Shown one piece after another: positions 37,339 through 47,673 of a stretch of DNA of 64,000 nt. Made by a program: the position numbers and the translations under genes. The notes beneath the pieces were generated by a model, which was not told the origin of the DNA, did not search any database, and saw only the letters and a program-made list of their open reading frames with translations. Within the stretch, counting starts at the first letter, position 1. The number at the start of each line of letters is the position of its first letter. Source of the DNA: Roseivirga sp. E12 (lineage in GTDB: Bacteria; Bacteroidota; Bacteroidia; Cytophagales; Cyclobacteriaceae); assembly GCF_017592825.1 (NCBI RefSeq), contig NZ_JAGFMD010000001.1, positions 310,001 through 374,000 on the forward strand. The letters run 5' to 3'.

Positions 37339-37923
37339 CTATCGAGAATAGTGTTTCTTTTTGTATTCGGCAAGTACTCTTTTTTCGTCAGCTCTGGTCA
37401 ATCCAAAGTTTGGCCTTTCTCCAGCAAAAGGAGGGCTTCGATCATCGATTTGCAAAATAAATTCAACTAGATATCGTCCAATACTCATTGGAATTGCTTC
37501 GCAGCCGACTTGGAGGTAGACAGAATGGTCATTGTCGTTGATTGCTTTAATTAATAGGTCCGCTTTGGTTTCGAATCCCTTTCTTCTAATCAACCCCTCA
37601 TATGCAATAGTCTTTACTGTCCCATTAGGATATTCGGTAAGTTTCAGAAGTTCCTTTTCACTAGCATTATTCATGATCCAGAATTGCTGATGAATTTGGA
37701 CTGTTTTGGTCTCTTCAGATGAAAAAGCTCTTTCGGTAACCCAATTATACTCTACAGCTTTTATACTGTCTTTGATTTCCTTTCGAATACCGTCCCAGTT
37801 GTAAAACCAATTTTCATCATAGGCTGAAGAAAGGACAAGTGTGATACCTATTCCCACAACAGTTATTATCGGGAAAATGATTGAAAGGTGATTACGTTTT
37901 GCTATTCGGCTTTTTCGCTTCAC
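37339..37923 (-). CDS. Membrane-anchored HEAT-like repeat protein, unknown function
   Basis: A 194-residue protein with a basic N-terminus (MKRKSRIAKRNHL) and one membrane helix (residues about 14-32), the rest probably periplasmic. The middle contains a HEAT-like unit: NNASEKELLKLTEYPNGTVKTIAYEGLIRRK, a phrase frequent in Bacteroidota proteins of unknown function. The C-terminus is charged and ends KKKHYSR. It is convergent with ilvA and lies 2 bp downstream of the GH109 gene, so may be co-transcribed with it. Confidence 0.65.
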   Translation of the reverse strand: MKRKSRIAKRNHLSIIFPIITVVGIGITLVLSSAYDENWFYNWDGIRKEIKDSIKAVEYNWVTERAFSSEETKTVQIHQQFWIMNNASEKELLKLTEYPNGTVKTIAYEGLIRRKGFETKADLLIKAINDNDHSVYLQVGCEAIPMSIGRYLVEFILQIDDRSPPFAGERPNFGLTRADEKRVLAEYKKKHYSR

Positions 37924-37925
37924 AT

Positions 37926-39323
37926 TTAACTAATAATATCTAATGGTGCTGTTTCACTCCAGCCACCTCGGGTAAAGTCAGGAAACTCCTGAGGCATTCC
38001 GTCTTGGGCTACAGAGGCTTCACTTAAAGGTGATACTGCACTCCAGAAGCATCCTTCATAAACGTTTTGGTCCATTGGCCAACCATTTCGAAGGCATTCT
38101 ACAATACGATAGCGCATTATACCATCCATACCACCATGTCCACTACCTTTAGCAGACTCAGATAGTCTTTTGTACAATGGGTGGTCATATTTATCATATA
38201 ACGCCTGTAAGTCTTTCCCCTGGGCCCATTGGTGATGACTGTCCGTGACTCCCTCAACACCGCCTTCTAAGGCTACACGGGTAGGGAAACCTGCTAATGT
38301 TCCTTTAGTGCCTTGTACGAGGTTTAATCTGGAATAAGGTCTTGGGCTGGTCTCGTCCCACTGTACCATGATGGTACGACCAAGGTTTGTTTTGATGATG
38401 GAAGTATTGAGATCCCCACCTTGATAGTCAAGCTGATTCCATTTATGATCAGCAGCGTAGTTCTTCTTTGCATAGTCTTGTCTGCCCAAGGCAGGTGTAG
38501 AGAAGGATACGAGCTTTTTGAAAGTATCGTCCGTTCGGGCAATGTTCATGTATTGGGCCACTGGACCTAGTCCATGTGTAGGATAGAGGTTTCCATTTCT
38601 TTTTGCATAGTGATGCGTTCTCCATGAGCCGGTGCCTCGTTCTTGCTCCTCCATTTGAAATCTAAGCTCGTGGATGTAGGATGCCTCTGCATGGAGCAGA
38701 TCACCTACAAGCCCTTGACGACACATATTCAGATACATCAACTCATCTCTTCCGTAGTTGACGTTTTCCATCATCATACAATGCTTCTTTGTCGTTTCAG
38801 AAGTATCTACAATTGCCCACATTTCCTCAATCGTCAGTGCGATAGGAACCTCTACAAAGGCATGAGCTCCCTTTTTCATAGCTTCGATGGCCATTGGGGC
38901 ATGATTACTCCAATTTGTACTGATAAATACAGCATCAGGTTTCACTTCATCGAGCATCACCTTCCAATGGTTTTCATCTTGGGTATAGAGTGCGATATTT
39001 TGATGTCTTTGGCCAGTGCCAATCTCTTCACAAGCAGTTTTTGATCGGTTTGCCCAGTCCTCATAGAGGTCACTGATGGCTACGATCTCCGTACCCTCAA
39101 GCATGGCCAGATTTCTAGCATGTCCGCTTCCTCGCGCTCCAACACCTATCAATGCTATTCGAACAGTTTCTAGTTTCGGAGCACCAAACCCACCCATATA
39201 TTGGGCATTCGAGGCCCTTTCGGGTGCATCTTGAGCACAGCTGTCAAAGGCGGTAGCCGTAGCGATAGCTGCTGCGGTTAGTGATGTCTTCTTGAGGAAT
39301 TTACGTCTGTCGAGATTTTTCAT
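37926..39323 (-). CDS. GH109-type Gfo/Idh/MocA oxidoreductase with Tat signal
   Basis: A 465-residue NAD-dependent protein with a twin-arginine signal (NLDRRKFLKKTSLTAAAIAT) and a Cys soon after. The Rossmann motif is RIALIGVGARGSGHARNL; downstream FVEVPIALTIEEMWAIVD and YPTHGLGPVAQYMNI match glycoside hydrolase family 109, whose characterised members are alpha-N-acetylgalactosaminidases using a redox mechanism. Export suggests action on glycans in the periplasm. The exact sugar specificity cannot be read. It starts 237 bp from the divergent GPP34 gene. Confidence 0.88.
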   Translation of the reverse strand: MKNLDRRKFLKKTSLTAAAIATATAFDSCAQDAPERASNAQYMGGFGAPKLETVRIALIGVGARGSGHARNLAMLEGTEIVAISDLYEDWANRSKTACEEIGTGQRHQNIALYTQDENHWKVMLDEVKPDAVFISTNWSNHAPMAIEAMKKGAHAFVEVPIALTIEEMWAIVDTSETTKKHCMMMENVNYGRDELMYLNMCRQGLVGDLLHAEASYIHELRFQMEEQERGTGSWRTHHYAKRNGNLYPTHGLGPVAQYMNIARTDDTFKKLVSFSTPALGRQDYAKKNYAADHKWNQLDYQGGDLNTSIIKTNLGRTIMVQWDETSPRPYSRLNLVQGTKGTLAGFPTRVALEGGVEGVTDSHHQWAQGKDLQALYDKYDHPLYKRLSESAKGSGHGGMDGIMRYRIVECLRNGWPMDQNVYEGCFWSAVSPLSEASVAQDGMPQEFPDFTRGGWSETAPLDIIS

Positions 39324-39384
39324 AGATCTATTGAGGAATTCTTAATGGCCCTAATTTGCAAAATAATCGGACAAAGTCAGAGGG

Positions 39385-39469
39385 CTATTTTCTTAACAAT
39401 GAGAAAATAGGTATTTGAATGAAGACTTGAATTAGAACCAATGATTAGTTCAGTAAGTAATTAGTCATT
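39385..39469. repeat. Two inverted repeats in a divergent intergenic region
   Basis: First: CTATTTTCT (39385-39393) and AGAAAATAG (39402-39410), perfect with an 8-nt loop. Second: AATGATTA (39440-39447) and TAGTCATT (39462-39469), one mismatch. They lie between divergent GH109 and GPP34 genes and could be operator sites; nothing else supports this. Confidence 0.4.
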
Positions 39470-39560
39470 GTCTAGGCTTTGCATTGAACCAGAACGAAAA
39501 AAGTGCGACTTTTATAAACGGTTGGCATCCAAATTTATTTGTACCAACAAAGCCAGAAGA

Positions 39561-40241
39561 ATGAGCCTCGATTTACTTGAAGAATATCTGTTAATAGCCT
39601 TAGATGATAGTAAAGGTCAGTTTGTAATTGATTCTACTCATCTCCATTATGGATTTGCCGGTGCCATTTTGTTAGAGTTGGCACTTCGCGAGAAAGTGAG
39701 TATTTCTGGTGAGTATGTCAAAGTAAATGATAGCTCAGCCGTCACTGAAATTGCCTTGAATAAAGCGCTTGAATATATAGAGGAGAAGGCAAAGTCTAAA
39801 AAGGTCAAGGATGTTATCAATGGATTAGCAAAGCAGGCTAATGAGCTGAAGCAGGATGTTTTACAACGATTGATCAATAAGGGGATTCTTAAGAAAGAAG
39901 AGCATAAAATTCTTTGGATCATCCCGAACAACAAGTATCCGGCCAGTGACATGACTCCTGAAAACAAAGTGAGAGAGCGTATAAAGGCAGTAATGCTTTA
40001 TGGTGCTAAGTCCGAACCTCGTGATATTATGTTGCTGAGTTTGATTGACGTGTCTGACCTTACAAGAGAGGCTTTCAGAGACAAGGAAGACTACAAGAAA
40101 GTCAAAAAGAAGATTAAAGAAGTGACGCAGGACGTAAAGATCAGCGGAGCTATTAATAAAAGTATTCGTGAAATACAGGCAGCCATTATGATCACCATCA
40201 TGGCATCTGTGGTCGTAACTACTACGATTACATCAAACTAA
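39561..40241 (+). CDS. GPP34 (GOLPH3/Vps74-like) family protein
   Basis: A 226-residue protein from ATG 39561 (MSLDLLEEYLLIALDDSKGQF); an upstream frame from 39468 adds a Lys/Arg/Cys-rich stretch without family character. The opening L-L-E-E-Y-L-L-I-A-L-D-D, GFAGAILLELALREKVSI and the long central helices match GPP34. Eukaryotic homologues bind phosphatidylinositol-4-phosphate at the Golgi; bacterial members have no settled role. A hydrophobic C-terminus (IMITIMASVVVTTTI) may touch the membrane. Convergent with the next gene (4-bp gap). Confidence 0.82.
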   Translation: MSLDLLEEYLLIALDDSKGQFVIDSTHLHYGFAGAILLELALREKVSISGEYVKVNDSSAVTEIALNKALEYIEEKAKSKKVKDVINGLAKQANELKQDVLQRLINKGILKKEEHKILWIIPNNKYPASDMTPENKVRERIKAVMLYGAKSEPRDIMLLSLIDVSDLTREAFRDKEDYKKVKKKIKEVTQDVKISGAINKSIREIQAAIMITIMASVVVTTTITSN

Positions 40242-40245
40242 TTAC

Positions 40246-41790
40246 TTATTTCAGGGTTTTGAATTTTTCTCTAACAACCTCTTTTACAGGCCTGTTTTCA
40301 ATTCTGCTTTTGAGGTAGGAGAGTATATCAAGGTATAAGAAAGGTCTGCGCTCATATAGATTGTTATTGAGCAACTCCAGCCCGTCATAAAGCCTAATGA
40401 ATTCTCCCTTCAGCTCATCTGGCCTAATCTTTCCCGTTTTTCTTAAGAATTGAATGATCTCTTTTTGCACTGCTTGCTGATCATTCATTTTTCCAATAAA
40501 CTGAAAAGTGGACTTGATTTGATACTCCAACTGAAAGTCTTGACCATCTTCAAAATGTGCGATCAGGTTAAGAATTCTAGCGAAGCAATGAATGTCTTCT
40601 CTAAGCTTTACGTCCTTGAAATAGATGATTTGATTAAGGTAGAAAATGGCCTTGCGATAGTTGTCATTTCCAAAGTAAAGTGAGGCAAATTTATAGTAGA
40701 ACATCAGCACTCTTTCGGGGTCAATTTTACCCTCGTAACGTTTCAGCTTATCAAGAATCTCAGGGATCAGTTCAATGCCTCTTTCGAACTGACCTTCCAT
40801 GAAGTGTTTATTGATTTTTGAGATATATAAAAACTTGAATATCAGTATCTCAGAGTTCAAATCTTTAACTATCTGTTCATTTTGACTTAAGGCTTCAACC
40901 TCGTCTAGAACTTGGCAGAATTGAGAGTAATACTGTAATTGAAATAGAGCAGCTAATAGATTGCGATAACCCTTGATAAAAAGCACTGGCTGCTTCTGCG
41001 CCATAGCGCTATCTGCCTTGAATAATTCTACCCAGGCTTTGGCATGCTTGTAAGCATTAGGGAAGTTCTGTACAATCTTGTTAAACCAGACATGTGCTTG
41101 ATGATAGTACAGCTTTTCATAGAAGCTTAGGGCTTCAAGATCGATCTTTGGAAGGCTATGCTCAAAATAGGACCGAACATGCTCAAATTCACTTTCAGTT
41201 CTCGCGTAGCCATTTTTTAGAAAGAGGCTATATAAATTAAGTGACAAGTTGGATAGGTCGTGAGCACTGGTAATCTTGTTTGTCGTTTCATTCACTTCCA
41301 ATGTCAATTCTTCGGCCCGATTCTCAATACTTCGAGTGATATATTCCGATTCAATAAGCTTTTCGAACTCTAAAACCTCCAAGGCAATCGTAAAGTGCTT
41401 TGTTTCCTGGGCCAAAGTCTTTGTCTTGCCCAGCATTTTTAGGGCCTGTTTATAAAAGCCCTTGTTATAGAGCACCTTTGCGTGATCCATGTTTTCTCTG
41501 AGTTGAATATCTATGTTTTGGCCGATATGGTAATGGCGTAAACTGGCCAAAATCTGTTTGTAGAGATGTGCTTTTTGATTCGAAAACTGGGCCTTTTTTA
41601 TACTTGGTACTTTGGCCAAAATCTTTTTGTCATCATAATTTTTACTCCCTTCCATAGCATCAAAGAGTTTGATAAACTTGACACCCTCCGTATTGCCACT
41701 TCGATTTACGAACAATCGAAAGTGTCTTTTCTCTGACTGATTGAGAGATTTTATAAGATCGAAAAGTGGATCGCTTTTATGACTTGCCAT
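40246..41790 (-). CDS. Helical-repeat (TPR-like) protein, unknown function
   Basis: A 514-residue protein of almost entirely alpha-helical character. The opening SDPLFDLIKSLNQSEKRHFRLFV recurs in Bacteroidota proteins of this type. TPR-like pairs of helices are visible, such as AKVLYNKGFYKQALKMLGKTKTLAQET and FASLYFGNDNYRKAIFYLNQIIYFKD. No signal peptide, catalytic motif or membrane helix. I do not know its function; a scaffold role would fit the fold only. The gene is divergent from leuA. Confidence 0.75.
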   Translation of the reverse strand: MASHKSDPLFDLIKSLNQSEKRHFRLFVNRSGNTEGVKFIKLFDAMEGSKNYDDKKILAKVPSIKKAQFSNQKAHLYKQILASLRHYHIGQNIDIQLRENMDHAKVLYNKGFYKQALKMLGKTKTLAQETKHFTIALEVLEFEKLIESEYITRSIENRAEELTLEVNETTNKITSAHDLSNLSLNLYSLFLKNGYARTESEFEHVRSYFEHSLPKIDLEALSFYEKLYYHQAHVWFNKIVQNFPNAYKHAKAWVELFKADSAMAQKQPVLFIKGYRNLLAALFQLQYYSQFCQVLDEVEALSQNEQIVKDLNSEILIFKFLYISKINKHFMEGQFERGIELIPEILDKLKRYEGKIDPERVLMFYYKFASLYFGNDNYRKAIFYLNQIIYFKDVKLREDIHCFARILNLIAHFEDGQDFQLEYQIKSTFQFIGKMNDQQAVQKEIIQFLRKTGKIRPDELKGEFIRLYDGLELLNNNLYERRPFLYLDILSYLKSRIENRPVKEVVREKFKTLK

Positions 41791-41963
41791 TGTAAATAGA
41801 AACTATTTAAGTGTCTGATTTTTAAATAATTACAATTTAAAACCTAGCATTTTGAAATAGTAGATAAATGGACTTCTACTATGGCATCGAAATGTCACGG
41901 GTTTAAATTCAATTATTCTGTAAAAAGCGATTATAGAAAGACTGAAGACTGATCAAATAAACG

Positions 41964-43127
41964 ATGTCAAATCAAAAAATACAAATCTTCGACACCACTC
42001 TTCGAGATGGTGAACAAGTACCGGGTTGTAAATTGAATACGTCAGAGAAAGTGGAGGTGGCTAAGCGCCTCGAAGCTTTAGGTGTTGATGTAATTGAAGC
42101 TGGGTTCCCAATATCGAGTCCGGGTGATTTCGAATCTGTAGATGCCATTGCCAGAGTTGTTAAGAATGCAACTGTTTGCGGTCTGAGCCGAGCTGTGGAA
42201 AAAGATATTATCACGGCTGCCGAATCATTGAAAAATGCAGTTAGACCGAGAATCCATACAGGAATCGGTACTTCGGAATCTCATATAAAGTTCAAGCTCA
42301 ATTCTACTCCAGAAAAAATTGTTGAAAGAGCCATTGCCGCTGTTTCGCTGGCGAAGAGCTATGTTGAGGATGTAGAATTCTATGCTGAAGATGCAGGAAG
42401 AACCGATAATGCGTTCTTAGCGCACATTTGTGAGCAGGCAATAAAAGCGGGAGCTACTGTACTGAATATTCCTGATACAACAGGGTACTGTTTACCCGAT
42501 GAGTATGGAGCGAAGATTAGGTTCTTGAAAGAAAATGTAAAGGGAGTTCATAATGTGACACTTTCGACACATTGTCATAATGACTTGGGAATGGCTACCG
42601 CTAACTCAATTGCTGGTGTTATGAATGGCGCCACGCAAGTAGAGTGTACTATCAATGGAATAGGGGAAAGAGCTGGAAATACGGCTCTAGAAGAAGTGGT
42701 GATGGTTTTAAAGCAGCATCCTTACCTCAATATGACTACAGGAGTTGATACAAAACAACTCAATGAGCTTTCGAGATATGTATCGGACACCATGCGTGTA
42801 CCAGTACAACCTAACAAAGCAATTGTTGGTGCAAATGCTTTCGCCCATTCCTCAGGAATTCATCAAGATGGGGTAATCAAGAAGAGAGAAACTTACGAGA
42901 TTATAGATCCAAAAGAGGTAGGCGTAGATCATTCATCCATTGTTTTGACCGCTAGAAGCGGGAGAGCGGCTTTGGCCTATAGAATGAAGAATATCGGTTA
43001 TGAGCTTACCCGTGACGAACTAGACATTGTCTATAAGAGCTTCTTGGAAGTAGCAGACGCAAAAAAGGAAGTTTCGGATGATGACCTGCATGAGATTGCT
43101 TCACTAAGACATAAAGTAGCAGTATAG
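41964..43127 (+). CDS. leuA: 2-isopropylmalate synthase, short form without regulatory domain
   Basis: A 387-residue enzyme that condenses acetyl-CoA with 2-oxoisovalerate, the committed step to leucine. The DRE-TIM barrel motif is [17 protein letters not shown]; metal ligands are in [16 protein letters not shown], followed by [14 protein letters not shown] and [10 protein letters not shown]. The sequence ends at the accessory helical subdomains ([14 protein letters not shown]); the C-terminal leucine-binding domain (about 110-130 residues, total near 520 in Escherichia coli) is absent. leuC follows by 2 bp. Citramalate or homocitrate synthase is less likely given leuCDB next door. Confidence 0.92.
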   Translation: MSNQKIQIFDTTLRDGEQVPGCKLNTSEKVEVAKRLEALGVDVIEAGFPISSPGDFESVDAIARVVKNATVCGLSRAVEKDIITAAESLKNAVRPRIHTGIGTSESHIKFKLNSTPEKIVERAIAAVSLAKSYVEDVEFYAEDAGRTDNAFLAHICEQAIKAGATVLNIPDTTGYCLPDEYGAKIRFLKENVKGVHNVTLSTHCHNDLGMATANSIAGVMNGATQVECTINGIGERAGNTALEEVVMVLKQHPYLNMTTGVDTKQLNELSRYVSDTMRVPVQPNKAIVGANAFAHSSGIHQDGVIKKRETYEIIDPKEVGVDHSSIVLTARSGRAALAYRMKNIGYELTRDELDIVYKSFLEVADAKKEVSDDDLHEIASLRHKVAV

Positions 43128-43129
43128 CA

Positions 43130-44524
43130 ATGGGAAAGACATTATTTGACAAGGTATGGGATGCCCATGTGGTCAAAAGCCTCGAAGGAGATATTGATGT
43201 ACTATACATCGATCGGCACTTGATTCATGAGGTCACCAGCCCGCAAGCTTTTTCAGAATTAGAGAAAAGAGGTCTGTCACTTTTCAGAAAAGAGAAGATG
43301 GTGGCAACACCAGACCATAACATTCCTACAAAAGATCAGCATTTGCCCATTAAAGAGGCATTATCTAAGCACCAGGTAGACACTCTCTTGGCCAATTGTG
43401 CCAAGCATGATGTGGAATTATACGGGCTAGGTCATCCTTTTCAGGGGATTGTACATGTCATTGGACCTGAGTTAGGGATTACACTTCCAGGTCGAACCAT
43501 GGTTTGTGGCGATAGCCATACGTCAACACATGGTGCATTTGGTGCAATAGCCTTTGGTATTGGCACCAGTCAAGTAGCACAGGTGATGGCGAGCCAATGC
43601 CTGCTGCAAAGCAGACCTAAGACAATGCGTATTACCGTGGATGGCGAATTGAAAAAAGGCGTTTTAGCAAAAGATATCATCCTTTATATCATTGCTCAGC
43701 TTACCGCAGCCGGAGGTACAGGATACTTTATCGAATATGCAGGTTCAACTATTCAATCGCTTTCAATGGAAGCGCGAATGACCATTTGCAATATGAGTAT
43801 TGAAATGGGAGCCAGAGGAGGAATGATTGCTCCGGATGATACTACATTCAATTATATCAAAGGCCGTGAGTTTGCTCCTAAAGGAGAAGCTTTTGAAGAA
43901 GCCGTTTCCTACTGGAAAACTTTGCATAGTGATTCAGGTGCAAGTTTTGATAAAGAATACACATTCCATGCTAATGATATAGAGCCTATGATTACTTATG
44001 GCACCAATCCAGGTATGGGGATTAAGATAACCAAAGAGGTGCCATTGTCTATGGGTAATGGTAGTCAGGACAGTTTTAATAAATCGCTCGATTATATGGG
44101 CTTTAAGCCTGGAGAATCATTGCTCGGTAAACCGATCAATCATGTTTTCATTGGTAGTTGTACCAATTCAAGAATCGAGGATTTAAGAATTGTGGCTGAT
44201 TATGTGAAGGGAAAGAAGAAGGCTGAAAATGTAACAGCCATGATCGTTCCTGGATCCAAGCAGGTCGAACAACAAGCCATTGCAGAAGGATTGCACGAGG
44301 TGCTGTCAGCAGCTGGTTTTGAATTACGAGAGCCTGGCTGCTCTGCTTGTCTGGGAATGAATGAGGACAAAGTACCTGCCGGTGAATATTGTGTTTCTAC
44401 TTCAAACAGAAACTTCGAAGGTAGACAGGGCCCTGGAGCGAGAACGTTATTGGCGAGTCCATTGGTAGCTGCAGTGACAGCTATTGAGGGCAAAATTGTG
44501 GACATTACTAAACACCTGAACTAA
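43130..44524 (+). CDS. leuC: 3-isopropylmalate dehydratase large subunit
   Basis: A 464-residue aconitase-family subunit that with LeuD isomerises 2- to 3-isopropylmalate. The opening [15 protein letters not shown], the [13 protein letters not shown] block, and cluster Cys in [13 protein letters not shown] and [13 protein letters not shown] (three ligands of a 4Fe-4S cluster) are clear, followed by [12 protein letters not shown]. It lies 2 bp after leuA and 1 bp before leuD. Confidence 0.96.
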   Translation: MGKTLFDKVWDAHVVKSLEGDIDVLYIDRHLIHEVTSPQAFSELEKRGLSLFRKEKMVATPDHNIPTKDQHLPIKEALSKHQVDTLLANCAKHDVELYGLGHPFQGIVHVIGPELGITLPGRTMVCGDSHTSTHGAFGAIAFGIGTSQVAQVMASQCLLQSRPKTMRITVDGELKKGVLAKDIILYIIAQLTAAGGTGYFIEYAGSTIQSLSMEARMTICNMSIEMGARGGMIAPDDTTFNYIKGREFAPKGEAFEEAVSYWKTLHSDSGASFDKEYTFHANDIEPMITYGTNPGMGIKITKEVPLSMGNGSQDSFNKSLDYMGFKPGESLLGKPINHVFIGSCTNSRIEDLRIVADYVKGKKKAENVTAMIVPGSKQVEQQAIAEGLHEVLSAAGFELREPGCSACLGMNEDKVPAGEYCVSTSNRNFEGRQGPGARTLLASPLVAAVTAIEGKIVDITKHLN

Positions 44525-44525
44525 G

Positions 44526-45113
44526 ATGGAAAAGTTTGAAAAAGTGGTATCCAGAGCTGTTCCAATGCCTATAGAAGATATTGACACTGACCAGATTATA
44601 CCAGCTCGTTTCCTGAAGGCAACTTCCAGAGATGGCTTTGGTGATAATCTATTTCGTGATTGGCGATACGAACAAAATGGAAATCCAAAGACTGACTTTG
44701 TTTTGAATGACAATACTTTCAGTGGTAGGATATTAGTTGCAGGGAGAAATTTTGGTTGTGGTTCTTCTAGAGAGCACGCGGCTTGGGCCTTGGCAGACTA
44801 TGGTTTTAAAGTAGTTGTATCGAGTTTTTTCGCAGATATATTCAAAGGCAATGCGCTAAACAACGGTATTCTTCCTGTACAAGTCAGCGATGAATATTTG
44901 TTAGGGCTGCTGGATGCAATACAAGAAAACCCAGAAACGGAAATAACAATAGATCTGGTTAATCAGCAAATAAGCTATCAAGATCAGAAAGAGACCTTCA
45001 AGGTCAATGTATATAAGAAAGAATGCCTTATCAATGGGTATGATGACATAGATTACCTAATCAATATGAAATCAGAAATCGAGGCTTATGAAGCTTCTTC
45101 ATTAGTGGTATAA
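44526..45113 (+). CDS. leuD: 3-isopropylmalate dehydratase small subunit
   Basis: A 195-residue swivelling subunit with [20 protein letters not shown] at the N-terminus and the signature [21 protein letters not shown]. Its stop codon shares one base with the leuB ATG, so translation is coupled. Length is normal for the family. Confidence 0.95.
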   Translation: MEKFEKVVSRAVPMPIEDIDTDQIIPARFLKATSRDGFGDNLFRDWRYEQNGNPKTDFVLNDNTFSGRILVAGRNFGCGSSREHAAWALADYGFKVVVSSFFADIFKGNALNNGILPVQVSDEYLLGLLDAIQENPETEITIDLVNQQISYQDQKETFKVNVYKKECLINGYDDIDYLINMKSEIEAYEASSLVV

Positions 45114-46225
45114 TGGGAGTTAGGAAAAAAATAGGAATGCTACCTGGGGACGGTATAGGTCCAGAAGTAGTAGCTGAGGCAAGAAAGGTCTTAGATGCTG
45201 TCGCTGAAAGATTCGGACACACCTTCGAGTATGAGTATGGTGATGTTGGTGCCGTAGCGATCGACAAAACTGGAGAACCATTGCCAGACGAGACATTAAG
45301 AATTTGTGAGCAGTCGGATGCTTTTCTTTTTGGAGCCATCGGTGACCCAAAATATGACAATGATCCTTCGGCCAAAGTGAGGCCTGAACAAGGTTTGCTT
45401 AAGCTTAGAAAGAGTCTTGGACTTTTTGCAAACATCAGACCTGTAACTGCTTATGATAGTCTAATACACATGTCACCACTAAAGACTGAAAAGATCCTTG
45501 GTGTGGATATGGTGGTGTATCGAGAGTTGACAGGAGGAATCTATTTTGGGGAGAAAGGGCGTACCAAAGATGGCGCTTATGACCATTGTACATACTCTAA
45601 CTATGAGATAGATCGAATTGCCCATTTAGCCTTTCAGGCTGCAGAGCATCGTTCGAAGAAGGTTACCCTAGTGGATAAAGCCAATGTTCTAGAGACTTCT
45701 AGACTGTGGCGCGAAAGAGTAAATGAAATAGCAAAAGAGTATCCATCGATAACCCTAGACTGCATGTTTGTGGATAATGCTGCGATGCAGATGATCCAAA
45801 ACCCAAAGCACTTTGATGTCATCCTAACCGAAAACATGTTTGGCGATATTATTTCTGATGAAGCCAGCGTAATAGGAGGGTCTTTAGGTTTGTTGCCTTC
45901 CGCTTCCGTAGGAGAAAAGACAGCTATGTTCGAACCAATTCATGGTTCATATCCTCAAGCTGCTGGTCAGAACATAGCGAACCCTTTGGCGACTATTTTA
46001 TCTGCTGCAATGATGCTAGATCATTTAGGTTTAGTAGATGAAGCTATAGAGATTAGACAATCAGTGAATGCTTCCCTTAGAAACGGAATGGTTACTGAAG
46101 ATTTGGCAAAGGAAGAAGGCTACGGTACTGACAGGGTTGGTGATTTTATAGCCAATTGTATTGCCGATGGCGAAGAATCTTGCGCACAGGCCAATATAAA
46201 ATTAGGATTGAGTACTATTATCTAG
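45113..46225 (+). CDS. leuB: 3-isopropylmalate dehydrogenase
   Basis: A 370-residue NAD-dependent beta-decarboxylating dehydrogenase. Typical blocks: KIGMLPGDGIGPEVVAEARKVL, VYRELTGGIYFGEKGR, the metal site DAAMQMIQNPKHFDVILTENMFGDIISDEAS (seen here as VDNAAMQMIQNP) and the nucleotide-binding EPIHGSYPQAAGQNIANPLATILSAAMML. Last gene of leuACDB; terminator downstream. Confidence 0.96.
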   Translation: MGVRKKIGMLPGDGIGPEVVAEARKVLDAVAERFGHTFEYEYGDVGAVAIDKTGEPLPDETLRICEQSDAFLFGAIGDPKYDNDPSAKVRPEQGLLKLRKSLGLFANIRPVTAYDSLIHMSPLKTEKILGVDMVVYRELTGGIYFGEKGRTKDGAYDHCTYSNYEIDRIAHLAFQAAEHRSKKVTLVDKANVLETSRLWRERVNEIAKEYPSITLDCMFVDNAAMQMIQNPKHFDVILTENMFGDIISDEASVIGGSLGLLPSASVGEKTAMFEPIHGSYPQAAGQNIANPLATILSAAMMLDHLGLVDEAIEIRQSVNASLRNGMVTEDLAKEEGYGTDRVGDFIANCIADGEESCAQANIKLGLSTII

Positions 46226-46252
46226 TGCTTGAAATTCAGGTTTGTTGATTAA

Positions 46253-46282
46253 GAAGCCCCGACAAGTCGGGGCTTTCTTTTA
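46253..46282 (+). terminator. Terminator after leuB
   Basis: AAGCCCCGA at 46254-46262 pairs with TCGGGGCTT at 46267-46275 over a 4-nt loop, followed by a T-rich tail. Confidence 0.85.
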
Positions 46283-46315
46283 ACTTATCTATCAATCAAC
46301 CGTTTGACCCTCTCT

Positions 46316-46792
46316 ATGAAAAGGATATTAATCACGCTGCTGATGGTATTGAGCTATCAGGCATTTGCACAGTCAGAGGCATATACTCAGAGAAAGAAGG
46401 AAAAGCTAGCTGTTAAATCGCCATTCGAGAAGATCTGGGATGGTGAGCTTCCAGCAGAAGTAGTGTATAAGGATGATGAGATCATCGCGTTTGTGCCGTT
46501 GAGAAGACAGACCCCGGTTCATTATCTAATTGTACCGAAGAAGAGAATACCGACTATAACCGACCTCAAGGATGAAGATTTACACCTGATAGGAAAGATG
46601 TATAAAGTAGCGAGAGATTTGGCCAAGAAATATGGAATTGCAGAAACAGGCTATAGACTGGTCATTAATACCAATGAAGATTCTGGCCAATCTGTTTTTC
46701 ACATCCACCTGCATCTTCTTGGCGGTATTAAAACTGGACCTATGGTAGATCAGACCTTTGTGGATCCCAGAACAAAAAAAGAAGACAAATAA
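46316..46792 (+). CDS. Exported HIT family protein
   Basis: A 158-residue protein from ATG 46316 (MKRILITLLMVLSYQAFA), a good signal peptide; an in-frame TTG at 46304 adds four residues. The mature part is a HINT-like HIT domain: SPFEKIWDGELPAEVVYKDDEIIAFV, HYLIVPKKRI, and the catalytic histidine triad in VFHIHLHLLGG. HIT hydrolases cleave nucleoside phosphoramidates and related nucleotides in the cytoplasm; secretion is unusual. The natural substrate is unknown. Confidence 0.85.
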   Translation: MKRILITLLMVLSYQAFAQSEAYTQRKKEKLAVKSPFEKIWDGELPAEVVYKDDEIIAFVPLRRQTPVHYLIVPKKRIPTITDLKDEDLHLIGKMYKVARDLAKKYGIAETGYRLVINTNEDSGQSVFHIHLHLLGGIKTGPMVDQTFVDPRTKKEDK

Positions 46793-46852
46793 CCGCTCTG
46801 AATTTTCAGGACTTTTTAATTTTGATCATTCAATTAAGAATTAACGATTACT

Positions 46853-47590
46853 ATGGGTAGAGCATTTGAATTTCGCAAGGGTAGAAAGATGAAACGTTGG
46901 GGTATGATGTCTCGCGTTTTCCCAAAACTTGGTAAGGCCATTACTATGGCGGCCAAAGAAGGTGGACCCGACCCGGATATGAATGCCGCTTTGCGTACTG
47001 CAATTCAAAATGCAAAAGCGCAAAACATGCCCAAAGACAACATCGATGGTGCCATTAAGCGCGCTACAAGCAAAGATGTCGAGGCTTTCGTAGAAATGAA
47101 CTATGAGGGGAAAGGTCCTCATGGGGTGCTAGTTTTTGTGGAATGCGCTACAGATAACCAGAATAGAACGGTTGCCAATGTTCGTTCTTATTTCAATAAA
47201 GCCGAAGGAGCCTTGGTGCCTACTGGGTCTTTAGAGTTTATGTTCAACCGTAAGGCCGTTTTCGAATTTGAGAAAACCGAGAGCATGGATTTGGAAGAGC
47301 TAGAGTTTGAGTTGATCGATGCTGGTTTAGAAGAAATTGAAGAACACACCGAAGAAGATGAAAATGGAGAGGATGTCACTTCTATCTATGTGTATGGCGA
47401 CTATACTAATTTTGGATCTCTTCAAGAGGCTCTTGAGGGGCTGTCTGTAGATGTAAAAAGCGCTAACCTGAAGCGATTCCCTACTACACCAACAGAGTTT
47501 TCAGATGAACAACTAGAAGAAATCGAGAAGATGCTCGACAAGTTAGAAGACGATGACGATGTTCAAGCTGTCTATACTAATATAGCTTAA
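46853..47590 (+). CDS. YebC/PmpR family protein
   Basis: A 245-residue three-domain protein with the family opening [38 protein letters not shown], then [15 protein letters not shown] and the acidic middle domain ([19 protein letters not shown]). Bacterial members act as transcription regulators or, for YebC-type proteins, help ribosomes at difficult sequences; which applies here is open. A TAATTTTG promoter-like octamer lies at 46817-46824. Confidence 0.93.
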   Translation: MGRAFEFRKGRKMKRWGMMSRVFPKLGKAITMAAKEGGPDPDMNAALRTAIQNAKAQNMPKDNIDGAIKRATSKDVEAFVEMNYEGKGPHGVLVFVECATDNQNRTVANVRSYFNKAEGALVPTGSLEFMFNRKAVFEFEKTESMDLEELEFELIDAGLEEIEEHTEEDENGEDVTSIYVYGDYTNFGSLQEALEGLSVDVKSANLKRFPTTPTEFSDEQLEEIEKMLDKLEDDDDVQAVYTNIA

Positions 47591-47673
47591 ATCCATTCTG
47601 TTTACCTTTTGAAGTATTTGTGTTGTGTGAGATTTTGATGGTAATTTAACCATCAAACAAAAACTCAACGCAT

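Noticed and set aside
41868..41906. Short frame (MDFYYGIEMSRV) upstream of leuA as a possible leader peptide
   Set aside because: It has no Leu, only one Ile and one Val, and no terminator or antiterminator hairpin is seen between it and leuA.
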